A DNA stretch of 39,922 nt from Myxococcales bacterium (GCA_003153055.1 PMBV01000220.1:1-39922), one strand, 5' to 3'. Counted from the stretch's first letter, positions 8,597 through 17,284 are shown. Numbers and translations: made by a program. Notes: generated by a model not told the origin, from the sequence alone.

Positions 8597-9631
8597 CTAC
8601 CAGCTCACCAGGGCGCCGAGGACACCGTTGCCACCCGGGTTCAGCACCTCACTCTGGGTGGCGTCGAATTGCCCCGTCAGCGCAAGGAAAAGCCGAAGTG
8701 ACGGGCTCGTCTTCCATGTCACCTTGCCAGTAAAGCCGTGGTTGAGTCCGTTGCCGCTCTGGTACACGCCGAGCTGGTAGGCGACGCGCAGCGTTACGAC
8801 TCCCAGGCGGTGGACGATGGAGGGCTTGAGGGAGAACTGGAGCGGCAAGACGGGTACTCCGTTCCCCAGCTCGGCGCGGCCGAGGGCGACGAGGGAGAAG
8901 AAGCCGACCTCGTCGGGGTCGTGATCGTACAGGTAGTAGGTGGCCGACACCGAGAGGTCGGTGGAGCCCCACACGGTAGCGGTGTAGCCGGCACCCAACC
9001 TCCCCTGAACCAGCGGAGTCGACACCCCGCCGATGAGCCGGCACAGCGGGGCCTTCGCGAAGGTGACGGTGGCGCAGGCCGCGCGCACGGTTTGGGCGCG
9101 TGACGTCGGGTCGAGCATCATCGTCTGGAAGACGTCGTAGAGGGTGACGCCGAGGGCCACGTCCACGGCCGACTCGAAGTCCGACGCTCCTGATGACATC
9201 CAGGCGCCGCTCCACAGACCGCCCACGCTCCAGGTCTTCGCGTCGATGGCGACGTCGGCGCTCCGGTTGTTGACCGTGACGGTGGTGGTGTTGACCTGCC
9301 TGGCTGGTGGCGAGGCCGTGATGTTCAGCATCGTGAGCAAGTGCTCCGATGGGGTGAAGCTCGCGCCGAGGTTCAACAGGAAGATGTTGCTCCCGGTGGC
9401 CGAGAACCACTCGGTGCGAGTGGCGAGGTCGCGGGTGTATTGCACCCCACCGAACAGGCCCCAGGCTCTCGTGGCTTCCCAGGTGGCGCTCCCGGCGACG
9501 CTGACACTGCCGGTGCGCGGGTTGTCGGAGCTCGACGTGGTGATGCCCGAGCCGGCCTCGACCGACACGTCATGGGCCCTCGCGCTCGCCGAGAGCACCA
9601 GGAGCAGCGACGTCCACCGCACCCTATCCAT
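8597..9631 (-). CDS. Predicted outer-membrane beta-barrel-like protein
   Basis: 344 residues with a signal peptide (MDRVRWTSLLLVLSASARA) cleaved before HDVSVEAG. The rest is a run of alternating hydrophobic and polar strands rich in Gly, Ser, Thr and Tyr, typical of a barrel, ending in Trp (LGALVSW). No specific family is recognised. The ATG overlaps the last codons of the DUF350 gene by eight bases, so it belongs to the same operon as the zinc-ribbon membrane protein. Confidence 0.8.
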   Translation of the reverse strand: MDRVRWTSLLLVLSASARAHDVSVEAGSGITTSSSDNPRTGSVSVAGSATWEATRAWGLFGGVQYTRDLATRTEWFSATGSNIFLLNLGASFTPSEHLLTMLNITASPPARQVNTTTVTVNNRSADVAIDAKTWSVGGLWSGAWMSSGASDFESAVDVALGVTLYDVFQTMMLDPTSRAQTVRAACATVTFAKAPLCRLIGGVSTPLVQGRLGAGYTATVWGSTDLSVSATYYLYDHDPDEVGFFSLVALGRAELGNGVPVLPLQFSLKPSIVHRLGVVTLRVAYQLGVYQSGNGLNHGFTGKVTWKTSPSLRLFLALTGQFDATQSEVLNPGGNGVLGALVSW

Positions 9632-9842
9632 GAATGGCCATGCCGATGATGAAGGCCAGTCCGAGGATGAAGCTCGAAATGACCAGCCCCACCGCGGTGT
9701 TCTGGTCGACTTCAAGCTCCTTGCGCACGTCGAAGGGCAGAATCAGGCGCACCACGAAGAAGCCCGCCACGAAGATGGCCAGCCCCAAGAGCGAGTAGAC
9801 GACGGCGCCGATGACTCCGTGCCAAAGGGTGTCCAGGTTCAT
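9624..9842 (-). CDS. DUF350-family membrane protein
   Basis: 72 residues with two hydrophobic helices (about 9-33 and 48-70) joined by a short polar loop containing FDVRKELEVDQNTAVG, which matches the DUF350 pattern. The ATG at 9842 has GGGAGG eight bases upstream and overlaps the stop of the 53-aa gene before it (TGATG). I recall DUF350 proteins being found beside DUF4178 proteins, sometimes with spermidine-synthase-like genes; only the first partner is here. Molecular function unknown. Confidence 0.85.
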   Translation of the reverse strand: MNLDTLWHGVIGAVVYSLLGLAIFVAGFFVVRLILPFDVRKELEVDQNTAVGLVISSFILGLAFIIGMAIHG

Positions 9843-10003
9843 CACTTGCCTCCCAAGAAGCCACTGTGCCACGTCATGATGCCCCCTGGCGCGCTGCGCA
9901 CCGAGGGCGGCACCGTCCCGCGGTCATCATCGGGGAGCCGATCGGCTCCGAGCGCGTGGAGCCCGAGGTAGAGCAGCACCAGCACCCCGCCGAAGTACTT
10001 CAT
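9842..10003 (-). CDS. Small 53-aa protein between DUF4178-like and DUF350 genes
   Basis: An ATG at 10003 with GGAG a few bases upstream opens a 53-residue frame. It starts with a hydrophobic segment (KYFGGVLVLLYLGLHALG), then a polar part with VPPSVRSAPGG, and ends in SGFLGGK. The stop overlaps the DUF350 start (TGATG), and only 24 bases separate its start from the upstream gene's stop. Tight packing and coupling argue for a real gene, probably a secreted or membrane-anchored small protein of this operon. Confidence 0.75.
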   Translation of the reverse strand: MKYFGGVLVLLYLGLHALGADRLPDDDRGTVPPSVRSAPGGIMTWHSGFLGGK

Positions 10004-10027
10004 CGCTGACTCCACGAAGCGTCGCGC

Positions 10028-11992
10028 TCAGTCGTCATCGGAGCTCACCTTGGCGTGTGGGAAGGTGCTGACCCCCGGCTCGGGCTGGGTCACGGCCTCG
10101 TTCCACCGCTGCGTCTCGAAGGCGCTGGAGCGGGCCGAGTTGTACAGCGGAGGCAACAGCATCAGCACCAGGAAGGCCAGTGGGAAGAAGACGCCCGGCC
10201 CCTCGTCGGCTTGAACCTCGACGGTGAAGGGGGTCGCCCGGCCAGTCTCGAAGGTCGGAGTCACTCTCAGAACGTACTCGCCCTTCACCACGCTGTCGGT
10301 CGTCTTCGATGAGGTGACACTGCCCTCGCTCCACCGCTCGCCGTCGGCCACCCCGGAGTAGGCGTTCGGCTCGGCGTACACCGAGACGACTTCACCCGTC
10401 GTCTGGTTGACGAGGTCGAGGGAGACGCCCAGCCAGTTGTTGTCGAGGGTGGGCGCGCTCACCGTCACCTCGAGCGGTACCTCACGGGTGATGGTGAAGG
10501 GCTCGCTGAAGCCCTGCGCCTCTGGGCTCGCGGGGGCCGCGCCTTCGGGCACCGTGAAGTCGGCCCGCACGAAGCGCTGCGAAGAGCCCATGGCCGAGAG
10601 CGCGCCCACCACCACGAGGAGCATCGCCGCCCACAGAAAGGTCCACTTCCAGAGCTCCTTGGCCTTGGCCGCGAAGGGGTTGATGGAGGCGGAGACGACG
10701 CCCGTCGGGGGTGGCAGGGCCGACTCGAGCTTGAAGGCCTTGGAGAGGACCTCGGGTGCGATGAGCACTCCCAGGGTGATGGTGGCCTCGGTGAGCGTCT
10801 CGTCGATGTTGAGGCTCGACGGCGGCGCGATGAGCTCGACGGCCCGGGCCAGCTCGCCCACCGACACCGTCCAGTAGCACTCGCCCATGACGAAGTCGGT
10901 GGTGACGTAGACCGTCTGGTAGTGACGAAAGCGGGCGCCCTGGTAGACGGCGCTCTGAGGGGTGAGGGCCACTTCTCCAGCGGCGATGGGCCTCAGCCAC
11001 GTCCAGTGTTGGGCGGACTCAACGAGCCAGCGGAACCCTCGCTCGCGATTCCACAAGAGGTACTCGTTCCACGGGTACTTGGTGCCCTCCACGTCGCAGC
11101 TGCGTACCAGGAAGGCGAGGCAGGTCCATGCTGGTGGCGTCGTACCAGCGGCCAGCGCCGGCTCGGTGGGGTCCGCCAGCGCCCCCGTCGCGCCCAGGGG
11201 AATGGTGGGAGAGACCGGAGGCCGCTCGAGGAGCTGGAGGAAGGCGAGGCGTCCGCCCTCCACCGACAGGAGAGCGCCACAGTACGGGCAGGCCACGCGC
11301 CTGGCCGCGTCTGGCGCCTTGAGGTCCAGCGGGCCGTTGCACTCGGTGCACCGCGCGGCCGAGAGGGCGTCTTTCCTCGGCGTGGGGGCGAGGTCGGCGG
11401 AGTCGAAGCCCAGGGCCTCGAGCCGGAGGAAGCTGCCGACGTAGGCCTCGGTGGCGCCACCAGACGTCTCCAGAGACGCGAAGACGCCCTGCGGGCCGGT
11501 GGCGTCGACGAAGGTGTGCGACGTCTCGAAGGAGGGGAGCTGCCCCTGAGCAGAGACGGTCGTGGCTGAGCTGACCTCCTCGGCGATGAAGCGCTTGCCC
11601 TTGAGCTCGAAGGACGCCAGGGGAGTCAGCGCGCCGGTGTCGGGGAGCGCCGCCTCGGTCAGAGGGAAGAGCAGCTTCCATTCGCCCTCGGACTCGGCCA
11701 GCCACGCCTCGCGCTCGTCCTCGAAGAGGAGGTACCACTCGTCCCAGGTGCCGGCGCCGTTGGACTTCTGAATGCGGCCGGCTACCGTGAAGGGCACGGA
11801 TTGGTAGCGGCCGCTGAGGCCTACCTTGAGGGGTGACTCGGTGTCGAAGAGGTCGGCGACACGCCCCAGCTGCTCGAGCCCGGCCTCACCTCGGAGCACG
11901 ACGGTGCGGCAATGGTCGCAGACCTTCACCTTGCCCGCGCCGGGCCTGAACTCGACGGGTGCCCGGCACGAGGGGCAGTCACCAACCCGCAT
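10028..11992 (-). CDS. Zinc-ribbon, DUF4178-type membrane protein
   Basis: 654 residues. An N-terminal zinc ribbon has Cys6, Cys9, Cys25 and Cys28 (CPSC ... CDHC). A beta-rich repeat module follows (YQSVPFTVAGRI ... WDEWYLLFEDER), as in DUF4178. A second zinc ribbon (CTEC ... CPYC, near 215-240) and a second copy of the module (WNEYLLWNRERGFRWLVES) come next. There is a transmembrane segment near 450-466, a predicted extracytoplasmic beta domain, and a last hydrophobic helix near 606-622. It heads a four-gene operon. Role unknown; the layout suggests an envelope-associated scaffold. Confidence 0.85.
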   Translation of the reverse strand: MRVGDCPSCRAPVEFRPGAGKVKVCDHCRTVVLRGEAGLEQLGRVADLFDTESPLKVGLSGRYQSVPFTVAGRIQKSNGAGTWDEWYLLFEDEREAWLAESEGEWKLLFPLTEAALPDTGALTPLASFELKGKRFIAEEVSSATTVSAQGQLPSFETSHTFVDATGPQGVFASLETSGGATEAYVGSFLRLEALGFDSADLAPTPRKDALSAARCTECNGPLDLKAPDAARRVACPYCGALLSVEGGRLAFLQLLERPPVSPTIPLGATGALADPTEPALAAGTTPPAWTCLAFLVRSCDVEGTKYPWNEYLLWNRERGFRWLVESAQHWTWLRPIAAGEVALTPQSAVYQGARFRHYQTVYVTTDFVMGECYWTVSVGELARAVELIAPPSSLNIDETLTEATITLGVLIAPEVLSKAFKLESALPPPTGVVSASINPFAAKAKELWKWTFLWAAMLLVVVGALSAMGSSQRFVRADFTVPEGAAPASPEAQGFSEPFTITREVPLEVTVSAPTLDNNWLGVSLDLVNQTTGEVVSVYAEPNAYSGVADGERWSEGSVTSSKTTDSVVKGEYVLRVTPTFETGRATPFTVEVQADEGPGVFFPLAFLVLMLLPPLYNSARSSAFETQRWNEAVTQPEPGVSTFPHAKVSSDDD

Positions 11993-12058
11993 GGGTCCTT
12001 CTTAGGCCAACTTCTGGCGGCAACGAAGCGCGACGATTCTCGGCCTCACCTCGTGGGC

Positions 12059-13270
12059 TCAGCCGCGCTCGAGTACGGCGATGGCCCGCTCGCCGCCGTC
12101 GAGTCGAACCCGCTCAGCGAGCGCTCGTGCCCGGGTGGCGAGCCCCGGCTCCAGCACTTGGGTGAATGCCTTGGCCAGCGTCTCGGTGTCGGCGCCGAAT
12201 CGGTCTCGAAGCCCGAGCCCCACGCCCGCGAGCTCGAGCCGATGGGCGGTGTAGTACTGGTCGAGCAAGTGCGGCAGCACCAGTTGCGGCACTCCGGCGC
12301 GGGCCGCGGCGTGGGCTGTGCCGATGCCGCCGTGGTGAATGACCGCGGCGCAGCGGGGGAAGACCTTCGCGTGCGGCTCCGGGCCGGACAGGAAGACGTC
12401 GTCGGGCGTTTGGTCGAGCGAGAGGCCTGCCCAGCCCCGGGCGATGATGAGCCTCCGGCCGCACCTCCGTGCTGCCTCGGCCAGCCGCCGGGTGGTCCGC
12501 GCGGGGTTGGGGTCCGACATGCTGCCAAACCCCACGAAGAGCGGCGGGGCACCAGCGTCGAGAAAGGTCTCCAGCGCTGGGGAGAGGGGCGTCGCCTCGT
12601 CGTCGAGAAATAGCGCCCCGGTCTGCAACACCTTCCGCGTCGTGGGGAGCTGCGCTGCCAAGGGAAAGAGTGACGGCTCGGCGGCGAGCAGCGTGACGTC
12701 TGCCAGGAGCGAGTCCCACACCCGGCCCATGGCCCCCAGCCCCAGCGCGCGTCGTCGCCGGTTGATCGGCCCCCGCAGGAACGCTCCCCACAGGAGCTCG
12801 TTGAAGGCCCAGCTCAGGCGGTTGAGCCAGCGCGGCAGCCGCTGCGAGCGCACCATCGGGGCGGGGTGCTCCGACGAGGGAATGAGGAACGGCGAGAGGG
12901 CCAAGAAGCGGTACGGGCGCCGGTGGTGCTCGGCAAGGAGGCGCCCAGCGGCGAACACCGAGCACCCGAGGAAGAGGTCGGCTCTCGACGCGGCCGCGGC
13001 CATGGCGTCCACCTGGGCATCCACCTCGACGCGCAGCAGCGGCAGCACGCGCAGAAGGTCGAGGAACCGGCCCTCCGACGCCGCGCGCGAAACGCGGGCG
13101 TAGTCGAGGCCCACCGCGGTCGCTTCGAGCCCGAGCCCGCGGACCCAGTCGACGAGGTTGGGCGGTACGAAGACGGAACAGGAATGGCCCCTGGACCGGA
13201 GCGCTTGTGCGACCACCGCCGCGGGTTGAACGTCGCCACGAGTACCGAAGGCTGCGACGAGCACGTGCAT
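12059..13270 (-). CDS. GT1 / UGT-like glycosyltransferase
   Basis: 403 residues with the GT-B fold signature of the MurG/sterol- and macrolide-glycosyltransferase group. The N-terminal Rossmann start is MHVLVAAFGTRGDVQPA, and the C-terminal donor motif is HHGGIGTAHAAARAGVPQLVLP followed by LLDQ. These enzymes transfer a nucleotide-activated sugar to lipids, sterols or polyketides. The ATG at 13270 begins exactly at the conserved first strand; upstream in-frame starts add unrelated residues. It stands alone, 66 bases from the next gene. Acceptor unknown. Confidence 0.9.
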   Translation of the reverse strand: MHVLVAAFGTRGDVQPAAVVAQALRSRGHSCSVFVPPNLVDWVRGLGLEATAVGLDYARVSRAASEGRFLDLLRVLPLLRVEVDAQVDAMAAAASRADLFLGCSVFAAGRLLAEHHRRPYRFLALSPFLIPSSEHPAPMVRSQRLPRWLNRLSWAFNELLWGAFLRGPINRRRRALGLGAMGRVWDSLLADVTLLAAEPSLFPLAAQLPTTRKVLQTGALFLDDEATPLSPALETFLDAGAPPLFVGFGSMSDPNPARTTRRLAEAARRCGRRLIIARGWAGLSLDQTPDDVFLSGPEPHAKVFPRCAAVIHHGGIGTAHAAARAGVPQLVLPHLLDQYYTAHRLELAGVGLGLRDRFGADTETLAKAFTQVLEPGLATRARALAERVRLDGGERAIAVLERG

Positions 13271-13379
13271 GGGTGTCGAGGCCTCCAGACTCCGTGGAGC
13301 GCATTTTAGGCCGAGCTCCCGGCATGCGCGAGCCGAGGCATGAGTGAGTGTTCTATGGGCCATGCAGGCTGGTGAGGTG

Positions 13380-13565
13380 GCCGGGTGCTCCGAGCGGGCA
13401 GGACGGTGCGAGCATGCCTTGAGGTGCGAGGGCGGGGCCGGTGCCCACCCACCGGGCGGTCTGGCCAGCTCCTCGACCCGAGAGCGCCGTCAGCACACGT
13501 GGGGTCCGTGACTGGCGGGGGCGGTGGCCAAATGGAAGAGCAGCTTCCATTCGGACTCGAGGCGC
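13380..13565. repeat. Dispersed composite repeat, copy B
   Basis: This copy carries the block TGAGGTGCGAGGGCGGGGC and the TCTGGCCAGC block of copy A. It then goes straight to the GGTCCGTGACTGGCGGGGG ... CCAAATGGAAGAGC block without the middle part present in copy A. It ends with an intact small hairpin, ATGGAAG-AGCAG-CTTCCAT, near 13532-13550. Confidence 0.65.
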
Positions 13566-13900
13566 TCGATGAACTCGCCAACTCCGGCGCAGTGACCGAG
13601 TTGACCCTCGAGGCCCGGCCCGAGCGGCCGCTGCGCCGCGTGCCCGAGCTGCTGCTCTGGGACGAGCGCATGGGACAGCTCATCGACGCTCCCAGCCAGC
13701 TCCGGGCATCAGCGTGCGCGTTTCGTCACGTCAGGACGCCCCCGGACGCGCACGCTGACTCGTCCGTGGCGCCGATGCGCCTCAGGCAACTCAACGCCTC
13801 CGAAGCAGTGCCTGGCCGTCGCGGCATCGCCGAGGTGCGAGAGGATCCATGCAGCCTCGGAACATCTCATTCCAACGGCCCAATCGCGAGAACCAGGCAA
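13566..13900. other. Non-coding gap, possible gene remnant
   Basis: The region 13271-14353 has no gene I can support. Between about 13556 and 13700 one forward frame reads plausibly as protein (LEALDELANSGAVTELTL, then LLLWDERMGQLID), but it has no start of its own and runs into unlike sequence. It may be a decayed fragment captured next to a repeat. Confidence 0.3.
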
Positions 13901-13904
13901 TGAC

Positions 13905-14070
13905 AGGACCGCCAGCGTGCACACGTGAGAAGCCACGATCCTGCCCTCCGGCACTCCACCGACCGGCCGAGGGGCTCGTGATGCTCGCCCGGAGCCACCG
14001 ACGACCCCAGCCCTCGACGCATGCCTCGGGCCCTTCCCGTGCCAAGGTCCAGCCGCGACCACCAAGGAGC
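13905..14070. repeat. Dispersed composite repeat, copy C (middle block only)
   Basis: It shares with copy A the sequence ACGTGAGAAGC, then CGACCGGCCGAGGGGCTCGTGA and a CCTCG ... TTCCCGTG tail. This is the middle block missing from copy B, which lies about 350 bases to the left. Together B and C contain most of copy A in broken order. Confidence 0.55.
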
Positions 14071-14353
14071 CACTGCCGCGATCTCTTGACCCGGTGCACC
14101 ACCAGCCGGTCATTTCGATGCGTGCGTGAGCTCCGAGAGATTCCGGTCTCACCAGCTCATCGACCCCGCACAAGTCGGGCTCGGCGGTGGAAGCCTCGAG
14201 CCCGCGACGGATTCGTGCTCCTTGGTTCAACGGCAGTTGAGTAGGCTCAGCGCCGTGAGCAGCGGTGGTCGACAGAGAACCCGCCCGCCAGTCGACTCCA
14301 TGCCGAGGTCGCCAACGGTCCGGGAGCGCCTTCGGAGAGCGCACCGCCGCGCA

Positions 14354-14908
14354 ATGCGCTTGGTCAGACACCGGCGTCTGCTCCTGGTTTTGCTCTCCTC
14401 GGTCCTCGCCTGCGCCACCCCCAGCCATCGCGAACCGCCCCCGCTCCCGGAGCTCGAGAGTAGCTCATCCTGCGAGCACTACCTCGCTCCCCGTCGGAAG
14501 AGCTGCTCCGTCATGCGGTCGTGGGACACCAGCCATTCCGGCGACGTTTCGCTCGGCCTGGCGACCGAAGAGAAGACAGTCGGCTGTGACGAGCTGGTGA
14601 GCGTGTGCGGGCGAGAGGAGCGGTGCGTCTGCGCGGGGCCCTTGCACATCAAGGCCGATTGGGGTCGCGGCGATCAGCACGACACGCCGCGCTGTGAGGT
14701 TCGAATGCAACAACCCTATTCAGGGCTCTGCCTCGCCGAGGTCGAAGACTTCGAGGCTCGCCGGCCGGGAGCCTGCGGCTTGCAAGACGGAGGGCCGAAC
14801 CTCGAAGTCGGGTGCAGCGACCAACGCACCGAATCTCGCAAGTTCCTCATCGAGTTCGGCCACGCGGTCGAGGTCTGCGGAGTCCGTCTGACCTGTCTGG
14901 TGAAGTGA
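14354..14908 (+). CDS. Cysteine-rich lipoprotein, hypothetical
   Basis: About 184 residues. An Arg-rich N-terminus and hydrophobic stretch end at Cys20 (LLSSVLAC), a lipoprotein signal. The mature part has more than ten cysteines, suggesting disulfides outside the cytoplasm (for example CSVM, CVCAG, CGLQDGG, CGVRLTC). No family recognised. The ATG at 14354 places the signal correctly; the frame is open farther upstream but reads as low-complexity sequence. It converges with the sensor gene. Confidence 0.65.
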   Translation: MRLVRHRRLLLVLLSSVLACATPSHREPPPLPELESSSSCEHYLAPRRKSCSVMRSWDTSHSGDVSLGLATEEKTVGCDELVSVCGREERCVCAGPLHIKADWGRGDQHDTPRCEVRMQQPYSGLCLAEVEDFEARRPGACGLQDGGPNLEVGCSDQRTESRKFLIEFGHAVEVCGVRLTCLVK

Positions 14909-14926
14909 GGGTGCGCTTCTCGTGCC

Positions 14927-16126
14927 TCAGGCCGCCTTGCCGCGGGTCTCATCGCTGGGTGGCGGTGGTGGCGCGGCGTCGGCGTGCGCCTGGGCCTCGC
15001 TCAGGACACTGAGGAAGACCTGGCGGAACTGCTCGAACAGCTCCTCGAAGCGGCCGACCTCGTCCTGCGCGGTGATGGGAATCGGAGTCACGAAGTCGCC
15101 GCCCACCACGCGCGTGGCCACTCGGGCGATCTCCGCGAGCCGCCGGAAGATGAGCCGCTGGAACAACGCGATGAGGATGACGGAGCACAGGGCGATGAGC
15201 CCCGTCACCACGCCCACGGTGATTCGCTGCGACTGCCGCATCGACTCGGCCAACTCGGAGATGTCCGTCACCACGAAGATGGCCGCGGCCCGCTTCCCGC
15301 TCGCGTCGGCGATGGAGAAGCCCCCGTGGGAAAGGGAGCGACCTCCCTCCTCGAGCACGTCGAGCACCCGGCCACTCTCACCGAGCGAGGCCAACGGCTG
15401 CTTGAACTCGAGGATTCGGCTGTTCGCGCTCGTGTTCGCCGCGATGACGACAGTTGGCTGCTCAGCGAAGTTGTCGGGCAGCCCGAGGAGCGCGCGGCCC
15501 CGCGCCCACTTCTCATGGTCGATGCCTTCCTTGGCGAGGAACAAGGCGTACTCGTTGCCCGTCTGCTCCTTCAAGCTGCCGACGAAGCGGTTGATCTCCG
15601 AACCCATCTCAACACAGCCGAGGAAGCGCTCGCCCGCGAAGACCGGCTCGGAGACCCGCAGCGCGAACCCCTGAGAGCCGACCGCGAACCCGTCCTGGCT
15701 GGCTCGTTGCCCGAGGCAGCGAACCACCGTCGGCCGGTCAACCTTCTCGCCGAAGTACTTCGGGTCGCTCAGTCGAAAGAACGTCGTGCCGTCGGCTCCT
15801 GTGAAGCTCCAATTGGTGATGCCTTGCTGCTTGAAGGCAGCGTAGACGTCGGTCGTTCGCGCCTGCAACGCGGCGCGGTCTCCCCGTGCCCAGGCGTCCA
15901 CGACGCTCCCATCGTTCATCACCGCCGCCAACGTCGTCGAGAGCTTGGACCGTTCGCTCGCGGCCAGCGCGTTGAAGGACGAGGCCGCTTGGCGCACCGA
16001 CTGCTCGGCCACCAGCCTCGCATCGTGAACAAAAGACTGGTGAATGGCCGCGTGGATGGCGGCGCCGCCCAGCCCGAGCGTCACGCCCAGCACCAGAATC
16101 AACTTTGCCTTGATGGATATGTTCAT
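14927..16126 (-). CDS. Double-Cache / HAMP membrane sensor lacking an output domain
   Basis: 399 residues. The first membrane helix is at 7-28 and the second at 301-322. Between them lies a long periplasmic domain; its ITNWSFTGADGTTFFRL ... DPKYFGEKV region resembles the dCache_3 ligand-binding family. Residues 322-376 look like a HAMP linker. The protein then ends in a Pro-rich tail (APPPPPPS) with no methyl-accepting, kinase, cyclase or phosphatase domain. It may act through a partner protein. It lies 12 bases after the 66-aa gene. Ligand unknown. Confidence 0.8.
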   Translation of the reverse strand: MNISIKAKLILVLGVTLGLGGAAIHAAIHQSFVHDARLVAEQSVRQAASSFNALAASERSKLSTTLAAVMNDGSVVDAWARGDRAALQARTTDVYAAFKQQGITNWSFTGADGTTFFRLSDPKYFGEKVDRPTVVRCLGQRASQDGFAVGSQGFALRVSEPVFAGERFLGCVEMGSEINRFVGSLKEQTGNEYALFLAKEGIDHEKWARGRALLGLPDNFAEQPTVVIAANTSANSRILEFKQPLASLGESGRVLDVLEEGGRSLSHGGFSIADASGKRAAAIFVVTDISELAESMRQSQRITVGVVTGLIALCSVILIALFQRLIFRRLAEIARVATRVVGGDFVTPIPITAQDEVGRFEELFEQFRQVFLSVLSEAQAHADAAPPPPPSDETRGKAA

Positions 16127-16138
16127 GGCGTGTCCCAG

Positions 16139-16339
16139 TCAGATGGTGGCTTTGAGGACTTCCGCCACTGCCTTGCGGAGGCGGTCGAGGCGCACCGCGT
16201 CATCAGGAGTGTTCGGTGTCACCAGCGAGAGGAGAAAGCCAGTGCGCATCCCGATCTTCCCCCGCAAGTCGGAGGCATCGCCGCCCTTCTGGCTCAACAG
16301 CTTCTCGATCTTCATCCGGGCTTCGTAGAGTTGGCTCAT
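16139..16339 (-). CDS. 66-aa hypothetical protein
   Basis: A small hydrophilic, mostly helical protein (MSQLYEARMKIEKLLSQKG ... LRKAVAEVLKATI) directly before the Cache-HAMP sensor. The reading frame is open upstream all the way to the stop of the adenylyltransferase at 16484, and that extension reads like protein but has no ATG, GTG or TTG. The start at 16339 lacks a clear ribosome site. It may be an adaptor for the output-less sensor, but that is only proximity. Confidence 0.55.
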   Translation of the reverse strand: MSQLYEARMKIEKLLSQKGGDASDLRGKIGMRTGFLLSLVTPNTPDDAVRLDRLRKAVAEVLKATI

Positions 16340-16354
16340 CTGTGTCTCGAACCG

Positions 16355-16370
16355 AGCACTGGTCGTGCCA
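16355..16370 (-). promoter_or_regulatory. Candidate sigma-54 (-24/-12) promoter
   Basis: Reading the minus strand, TGGCACG-ACCA-GTGCT matches the sigma-54 consensus at all but one key position, and the GG and GC pairs are correctly ten bases apart. It would start transcription almost at the ATG of the 66-aa gene. A chance match cannot be excluded. Confidence 0.3.
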
Positions 16371-16483
16371 GCTCGGCTGGCTTGAAAGCTTGCCTGGTTG
16401 GAGATGCGTACGCACGACTGGGACGGGTCCGGAAGTTTGGCAGGGTCGCGCTCGCCCCAGACGGTGTCGTCCGTACCTTCGAC

Positions 16484-17284
16484 TCAGCCCGTCGGTCGGC
16501 ACACCTCGTTGAGCAGGCGCACCGGACCAACCTCCTGGACCAGCTGGAGGGCCGCGGCGTCCTTGACGAAGAGGGACCCAGCGAAGCCCAGCGCATTCAT
16601 CGAGATGCCCCTGGTGCTCTCGGCCGCTCGAGGCACCACCATCACGAAGTCTCGAGTGGCGAGGAAGTTGTACGGGGCCGCTTTCGAGCACCCAGCCCTG
16701 TCGAGCAAGCGCCGGTACGTGGCATGGGCCGCTCCGGCGTTCGACTCGAACGGTGCCAACGCCGAAGGAAAGGGCAACTGGCCCGCCCGCGCCAGCGCAT
16801 CGATGGCGGTGCGACCTCCCCCCGCGCCCACCGGAGCGGGGACGAGCTGCAGGTGCTTGTGGCGCTGGCTGGCCCCCGCTTCCCGGCCGCCGTTGTAGAA
16901 GCCCAGGCCATCGACCTGGGCGAGGCACGCCCAGAGGGCCTCGAAGTCCGTCACGTCGAGGAGCTCCTCTTGGTCGACGAAGCGCCTGGTCACCACGAGG
17001 AGGTGGTTCTCCACGACGTTGAACTTGTTCAACACCGCGAGGTGCGCCGGGCCGATTGGCCCCAACGTCAACTCAGGCTCAGGCGGGTCGAAGGGGTCCA
17101 CGCCAGAGGGCTCGGGGTTTCCCACCTTCCGCTTGAGGTTCCTCGCCACTCGCACGAGGAACCGCAGGCCGCGGTCCTCCACCATTACCCCATCGGTCTC
17201 CACCGGAACCAGCGCCCCGCTCGCGAGGGCGGCGGCCGAGCGGTCCACGATGGCCCTCCACAGCCCCTCCTCCTCGACGCTCAT
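16484..17284 (-). CDS. ATP adenylyltransferase (Ap4A phosphorylase-like)
   Basis: 266 residues. The HIT-like active site ASQRHKHLQLVP has its two histidines at 142 and 144; NKFNVVENHLLVVT and the closing ALGFAGSLFVKD are typical of the family. Members split diadenosine tetraphosphate with phosphate to ATP and ADP, a nucleotide linked to stress. The ATG at 17284 gives the usual N-terminus; a GTG at 17305 overlaps the DUF302 stop (GTGA) and is an alternative. It is in a minus-strand group with DUF302 before it and the 66-aa and sensor genes after it. Confidence 0.88.
   Translation of the reverse strand: MSVEEEGLWRAIVDRSAAALASGALVPVETDGVMVEDRGLRFLVRVARNLKRKVGNPEPSGVDPFDPPEPELTLGPIGPAHLAVLNKFNVVENHLLVVTRRFVDQEELLDVTDFEALWACLAQVDGLGFYNGGREAGASQRHKHLQLVPAPVGAGGGRTAIDALARAGQLPFPSALAPFESNAGAAHATYRRLLDRAGCSKAAPYNFLATRDFVMVVPRAAESTRGISMNALGFAGSLFVKDAAALQLVQEVGPVRLLNEVCRPTG

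Noticed and set aside
13380..14090. Possible CRISPR-like or tandem repeat
   Set aside because: Blocks are dispersed and unequal, with no regular spacers and no cas genes.
14215..14260. GGTTCAAC motif resembling a tRNA T-loop
   Set aside because: No acceptor, D-arm or anticodon stem can be built around it.
14126..14353. N-terminal extension of the Cys-rich lipoprotein
   Set aside because: The extra residues are low-complexity and would bury the lipoprotein signal.
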